A stretch of 10,265 nt of DNA from Cellulomonas sp. (GTDB lineage Bacteria; Actinomycetota; Actinomycetes; Actinomycetales; Cellulomonadaceae), in the NCBI GenBank assembly GCA_027451305.1, contig DAIDJQ010000215.1, positions 1-10,265 on the forward strand, read 5' to 3'. Below, one piece after another: positions 7,223 through 10,265 of this stretch (position 1 is the stretch's first letter; each line of letters starts with the position of its first letter). The position numbers and the translations under genes were made by a program. The notes under the pieces are model-generated. The model was given only the letters and a program-made list of their open reading frames with translations, was not told the origin of the DNA and ran no database searches.

Positions 7223-9400
7223 TCACGCGCGGACGTAGACCCGCATGCTCAGTGGTTCGAGCACCACCGTCTCGCCGATGTCGGCGTGCAGGCCGCCGGC
7301 GATGGCGGTCAGCCGCTCCTCTCGGGGGTGCTCCCACACCGAGTCCCACGCGAGCTGCCAGCGGGCCACGTGGTCCTGCGCGAGGCGGACGGGCACCTGG
7401 TCCAGGCCTCCGTTGATCACGAGCAGCACCGAGTCGGGCTCGTCCGTCGTCGTGCGGACCATCTGGAACGTCCGGATCGACGCGTCGTGCCAGCGGTCGT
7501 GGTCGAAGGGTTCGCCGTCCGGACCGAACCACGCGAGGTCGGGGGCGACCCCGTCCGGGCCGGGCTCGCCCGTGTAGAACGCCGTCGCCCGCAGGGCCGG
7601 GTGCGCTCGCCGTAGCGCCAGCAGGTGCCGGGTGGTCTGCAGCAGGTTGCCCCGCCAGGGCGGCAGCTCCCACGACACCCACGACACCGCGGAGTCCTGG
7701 CAGTAGGCGTTGTTGTTGCCGTGCTGGGTGCGGCCGAGCTCGTCCCCGGCGGTGATCATCGGCGTCCCCGCGGCGAGCACGAGGGTGCCGATGAGGTTCC
7801 GGATCGAGCGGCGGCGCAGCGGCAGCACGTCGGCGCCCGGCGAGTCGGGCGGTACCGGCCCCTCGACGCCGTGGTTCCACGAGCGGTTGTCGTCGCTGCC
7901 GTCGCGGTTCTGCTCGCCGTTGGCGGCGTTGTGCTTGTGCTCGTACGCGACGAGGTCGGCGAGCGTGAACCCGTCGTGCGCCGTGAGGAAGTTGACCGAC
8001 GCGGTCGGGGTGCGCGCGAGCGGCGGCGTGCCGTTGCCGAACAGGTCGACCGAGCCGGACAGCCGGGTGGCCACCTCGCGCACCCGGTGACCCGGCAGGC
8101 CGTGCGCCGCGCGGCCCGGGTCGGCGAGCCAGAACGAGCGCACCGCGTTGCGGAACCGGTCGTTCCACTCCCCGAACGGCGGCGGGAACTGGCCCGTGCG
8201 CCAGCCGCCGGGCCCGATGTCCCAGGGCTCGGCGATGCGCTTGAGGGCGTGCAGCGTGGGGTCGGTCGACGCCGCGACGAGCAACGGGTGGTCGGGGGTG
8301 AAGCCCTGCGGCCCCCGGCCGAGCGTGACGGCCAGGTCGAACCGGAAGCCGTCGACCCCCACCACGTCCGCCCAGTACCGCAGCGAGTCCATCGTCATCG
8401 CCACCACGTCGGGCCGGCGGAAGTCCAAGGTGTTCCCGCAGCCGGTCACGTCCAGCAGGGCCGCGGGGACGTTCCCGTCGTGCGCGTAGTAGACCGCGTT
8501 GTCCAGACCCCGCCAGGACAGGTGCTGGCCGCCGAGACCGCCTTCGCAGGTGTGGTTGTAGACGACGTCGAGCAGCACCTCGAGCCCGGCCTCGTGCAGC
8601 GCGTGCACAGCCGACCGCACCTCGGAGAGCACGGCTGCAGGGCCCGCGCGCCGCGCCTGCTCGGTGGCGTAGGCGGCATGGGGGGCGAAGAAGCCGAGCG
8701 TGTTGTAGCCCCAGTAGTTGGTCAGCCCGCGCTGCACCAGGTGCGGCTCCGAGGCGTATGCCTGGATGGGAAGCAGCTCGATCGCGGTGACGCCGAGCCG
8801 GAGCAGGTGCTCGGTGACGGAGGGGTGCGCGAGACCGGCGTAGGTGCCGCGCAGGTCCGGTGGCAGGTGGGCGGCGAGCGCTGTCAGGCCCTTGACGTGC
8901 GCCTCGTACACGACGGTGTCCCGCCAGGGGCGCCACGGGCGGTTCGCTGCCGGGTCGGGGCCCGGCAGGGCGCGGGTGTCGACGACGACGGCGTGCGGCA
9001 CGTGGTCGGCCGAGTCGCGCTCGTCAGGCGGCCCGTAGGGGTCGCCGTGGAGCGTGTCGTCCACGACGTGCCCGTACGTGGCGGGGCCGTAGCCCAGCGC
9101 GCCGACCAGGCCGCGGGCGTAGGGGTCGACGAGCAGCTTCGCGGGGTTGTAGCGCAGGCCGTAGGAGGGCTCCCACGGACCGTGGGCGCGGAACCCGTAC
9201 CGCTGTCCCGGTGCCACGCCCGGGACGTGCGCGCTGAAGACGCCCAGAGCGGGGCCGTCCAGTGCGAGGCGTCGCTCCGAGCCGTCGTCGAGCAGGCACA
9301 GCTCGACGAGGTCGGCGTGCGGCGCCAGGACGGCGACCTCGATGCCGTCGTCGACGACGTGCACGCCGAGGCGAGGCGGGCGTCGGGACGGCAGGCTCAC
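7223..9400 (-). CDS. glgX: Glycogen debranching enzyme GlgX (isoamylase type, GH13_11)
   Basis: GlgX hydrolyses alpha-1,6 branch points, mainly short branches left after phosphorylase has trimmed glycogen. From the GTG at 9400 the product is 725 residues, within the usual 650-730. An N-terminal CBM48-like module (about residues 10-110, with YGFRAHGPWEP and the GlgX-typical YNPAKLLVDPYA) precedes the barrel (TVVYEAHVKGLT). Further hallmarks are LTNYWGYNTLGFFAPH, DVVYNHTCEGG, GCGNTLDF, the nucleophile Asp355 (DGFRFDLAVTLGR), the acid/base Glu391 (KRIAEPWDIGPGGW), Asp476 (NFLTAHDGFTLADLV) and MITAGDELGRTQHGNNNAYCQ. The frame opens further to a TTG at 9448, but that adds only 16 unconserved residues. 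GTG at 9400 is preferred because conserved sequence (PRLGVHV) follows closely. No Shine-Dalgarno is visible. It lies 92 bases before glgE on the same strand and divergent from etfB. Reading it as a TreX-like debrancher would be the only close alternative. Confidence 0.95.
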   Translation of the reverse strand: MSLPSRRPPRLGVHVVDDGIEVAVLAPHADLVELCLLDDGSERRLALDGPALGVFSAHVPGVAPGQRYGFRAHGPWEPSYGLRYNPAKLLVDPYARGLVGALGYGPATYGHVVDDTLHGDPYGPPDERDSADHVPHAVVVDTRALPGPDPAANRPWRPWRDTVVYEAHVKGLTALAAHLPPDLRGTYAGLAHPSVTEHLLRLGVTAIELLPIQAYASEPHLVQRGLTNYWGYNTLGFFAPHAAYATEQARRAGPAAVLSEVRSAVHALHEAGLEVLLDVVYNHTCEGGLGGQHLSWRGLDNAVYYAHDGNVPAALLDVTGCGNTLDFRRPDVVAMTMDSLRYWADVVGVDGFRFDLAVTLGRGPQGFTPDHPLLVAASTDPTLHALKRIAEPWDIGPGGWRTGQFPPPFGEWNDRFRNAVRSFWLADPGRAAHGLPGHRVREVATRLSGSVDLFGNGTPPLARTPTASVNFLTAHDGFTLADLVAYEHKHNAANGEQNRDGSDDNRSWNHGVEGPVPPDSPGADVLPLRRRSIRNLIGTLVLAAGTPMITAGDELGRTQHGNNNAYCQDSAVSWVSWELPPWRGNLLQTTRHLLALRRAHPALRATAFYTGEPGPDGVAPDLAWFGPDGEPFDHDRWHDASIRTFQMVRTTTDEPDSVLLVINGGLDQVPVRLAQDHVARWQLAWDSVWEHPREERLTAIAGGLHADIGETVVLEPLSMRVYVRA

Positions 9401-9406
9401 CGGACC

Positions 9407-9412
9407 ATTGTC
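9407..9412 (-). promoter_or_regulatory. Weak -10-like element (GACAAT) before glgX
   Basis: The minus strand reads GACAAT, six bases (GGTCCG), then the glgX GTG at 9400. The two most conserved -10 positions (second A, final T) are kept, but the first T is G. The geometry equals that before glgE, which hints at a leaderless glgX mRNA and favours the GTG at 9400 over the TTG at 9448. No -35 hexamer is visible. Confidence 0.28.
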
Positions 9413-9492
9413 ACCGCACGGCGGAGGTGGCCGCGCATGCCTCGCCAACGGCGCACGTCCGGCTCGCGGTAGGAGGCGGCAGCCGTGGGCCG

Positions 9493-9515
9493 GCCGCGAC
9501 CCCGGGGACCGCGGC
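9493..9515. repeat. Imperfect inverted repeat in the glgX-etfB divergent region
   Basis: GCCGCG-A-CCCC is followed directly by GGGG-AC-CGCGGC, so ten bases per arm pair around one mismatched position. It ends four bases before the proposed etfB -10 and covers the place where the -35 would lie, where an operator could sit. It is built only of G/C-rich words, so chance is a real possibility. Confidence 0.3.
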
Positions 9516-9518
9516 AGG

Positions 9519-9524
9519 TAACGT
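9519..9524 (+). promoter_or_regulatory. Putative -10 element (TAACGT) of a leaderless etfB promoter
   Basis: TAACGT fits TANNNT and is followed by seven bases (TCCGCGC) and the etfB GTG at 9532. The only purine-rich stretch nearby (GGCAGG) ends 14 bases before the start, too far for a good Shine-Dalgarno. This predicts transcription starting at the start codon. No clear -35 is seen. Confidence 0.42.
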
Positions 9525-9531
9525 TCCGCGC

Positions 9532-10265
9532 GTGAGGATCGTCGTCGCCGTCAAGCACGTGCCGGACATCCAGTCCGAGCGCTCCCTGGGACCGGACGGG
9601 CGCATGGTGCGCGACGGCGGTGACGGGACGCTGAACGAGCTCGACGAGAACGCCGTGGAGGCCGCCCTCACCCTCGTCGAGGAGGCTGAGGACGGCGAGG
9701 TCGTGGTGCTGACCGTCGGCCCCGACGACGCGGTGGACGCGGTGCGTCGCGGCCTGCAGATGGGCGCCGACGAGGCGGTCCACGTGATCGACGACGCGAT
9801 CGCCGGTTCCGACGCGGTGGCCACCGCCCGGGTGCTCGCGGCGGCGGTGCGCAGGCTCTCGGACCAGCAGCCGGTCGACCTGGTGCTCACGGGCATGGCG
9901 GCCCTCGACGGCCTGACCTCGCTGGTGCCGACCGTGCTGGCCGACCTGCTCGACCTGCCGGCGCTCACGCTGGCCACCGAGGTCATGGTGGACGAGACCG
10001 CCGGGACCGTGACCGTGCGTCGCGAGCTGGACCACGCGGCCGAGACGCTCCGCGCGCGGATGCCGGCGGTCGTCTCCGTCACCGACAGCGCCAACGAGCC
10101 GCGGTACCCCGGCTTCAAGGGCATCATGGCCGCCCGGAAGAAGGCCGTGACGACGTGGACCATCGAGGACCTCGGCCTGGACGCCGGGTCGGTCGGTGAG
10201 GCGGGGGCGCGCACGCGTGTGGTCGCCGCGGCCGAGCGGCCGCCGCGTGAGGACCGGGTGCTGGT
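9532..10265 (+). CDS. etfB: Electron transfer flavoprotein, beta subunit (EtfB/FixA), 3' end cut
   Basis: EtfB pairs with EtfA to form the soluble flavoprotein that takes electrons from acyl-CoA and other dehydrogenases and passes them towards the quinone pool. EtfB contributes most of the AMP site, and FAD is bound mainly by EtfA. The GTG at 9532 opens a frame of 244 complete codons running off the window; the family is about 260 residues, so only a short tail is missing. Evidence is the N-terminal strand VRIVVAVKHVPD, NELDENAVEAAL (residues 35-46), VVVLTVGPDDA and RGLQMGADEAVHV. The region RRELDHAAETLRARMPAVVSV from residue 163 corresponds to the ETF-beta signature segment, and EPRYPGFKGIMAARKK (189-204) is a hallmark of the family. 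etfA would be expected just downstream but is outside the window. It diverges from glgX and has no metabolic link to the glucan genes. Long minus-strand frames across it are composition shadows. Confidence 0.95.
   Translation, partial: MRIVVAVKHVPDIQSERSLGPDGRMVRDGGDGTLNELDENAVEAALTLVEEAEDGEVVVLTVGPDDAVDAVRRGLQMGADEAVHVIDDAIAGSDAVATARVLAAAVRRLSDQQPVDLVLTGMAALDGLTSLVPTVLADLLDLPALTLATEVMVDETAGTVTVRRELDHAAETLRARMPAVVSVTDSANEPRYPGFKGIMAARKKAVTTWTIEDLGLDAGSVGEAGARTRVVAAAERPPREDRVL

Noticed and set aside
7625..9472. A 615-codon plus-strand open frame antisense to glgX
   Set aside because: It mirrors the codons of a well-supported gene in GC-rich DNA; the translation has biased Arg/Val/Gly/Ala composition and no recognisable domain.
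9397..10214. Minus-strand open frames (about 212 and 267 codons) across etfB, one ending in MVR at the glgX GTG with a GTGA-like overlap
   Set aside because: They are antisense to a clear EtfB and have low-complexity translations. The apparent overlap with glgX arises by chance.

Overview
The window is a block of carbohydrate-storage genes from a high-GC, actinobacteria-like genome (hand counts of sampled 60-base lines give about 65-78% GC). The best-supported reading is five genes in a row on the minus strand, in transcription order glgX, glgE, treS, mak and glgB, followed at the right edge by a divergent plus-strand gene for the electron transfer flavoprotein beta subunit (etfB). Both edge genes are cut by the window: glgB lacks its C-terminal part and etfB lacks its last residues. 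The phylum call rests on the GlgE pathway gene set, GC content, GTG starts and protein wording close to Mycobacterium and Streptomyces homologues as I recall them. A Micrococcales-type organism is possible but not shown.

Layout from left to right: glgB (1-1793, minus, partial), an 80-base gap, mak (1874-3253, minus), treS (3250-4989, minus), glgE (4986-7130, minus), a 92-base gap with potential RNA hairpins and a -10-like element, glgX (7223-9400, minus), a 131-base divergent intergenic region, and etfB (9532 to the edge, plus). glgE-treS share a GTGA overlap and treS-mak an ATGA overlap, so these three are almost certainly co-transcribed and translationally coupled.

Together the genes encode the established GlgE route to alpha-glucan. 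TreS interconverts trehalose and maltose, Mak phosphorylates maltose with ATP, GlgE transfers maltosyl units from alpha-maltose-1-phosphate onto a growing alpha-1,4-glucan, and GlgB adds alpha-1,6 branches. GlgX removes short branches, so synthesis and breakdown are encoded side by side. All four GH13-family enzymes keep their Asp/Glu/Asp catalytic triads, and Mak keeps its kinase-like catalytic residues. etfB is functionally unrelated (fatty-acid or amino-acid oxidation electron transfer).

I found no new enzyme system. The more interesting signals are regulatory. glgE and etfB each have a TANNNT -10-like hexamer 6-7 bases before a GTG start and no usable Shine-Dalgarno, which predicts leaderless mRNAs; glgX has a weaker version. 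Two mutually exclusive stem-loops lie between glgX and glgE. glgB has visibly lower GC than its neighbours, and GlgE has a Pro/Ala/Ser-rich N-terminal tail. No RNA genes, insertion sequences, CRISPR arrays or attachment sites were seen, and no gene-free stretch exceeds 131 bases.
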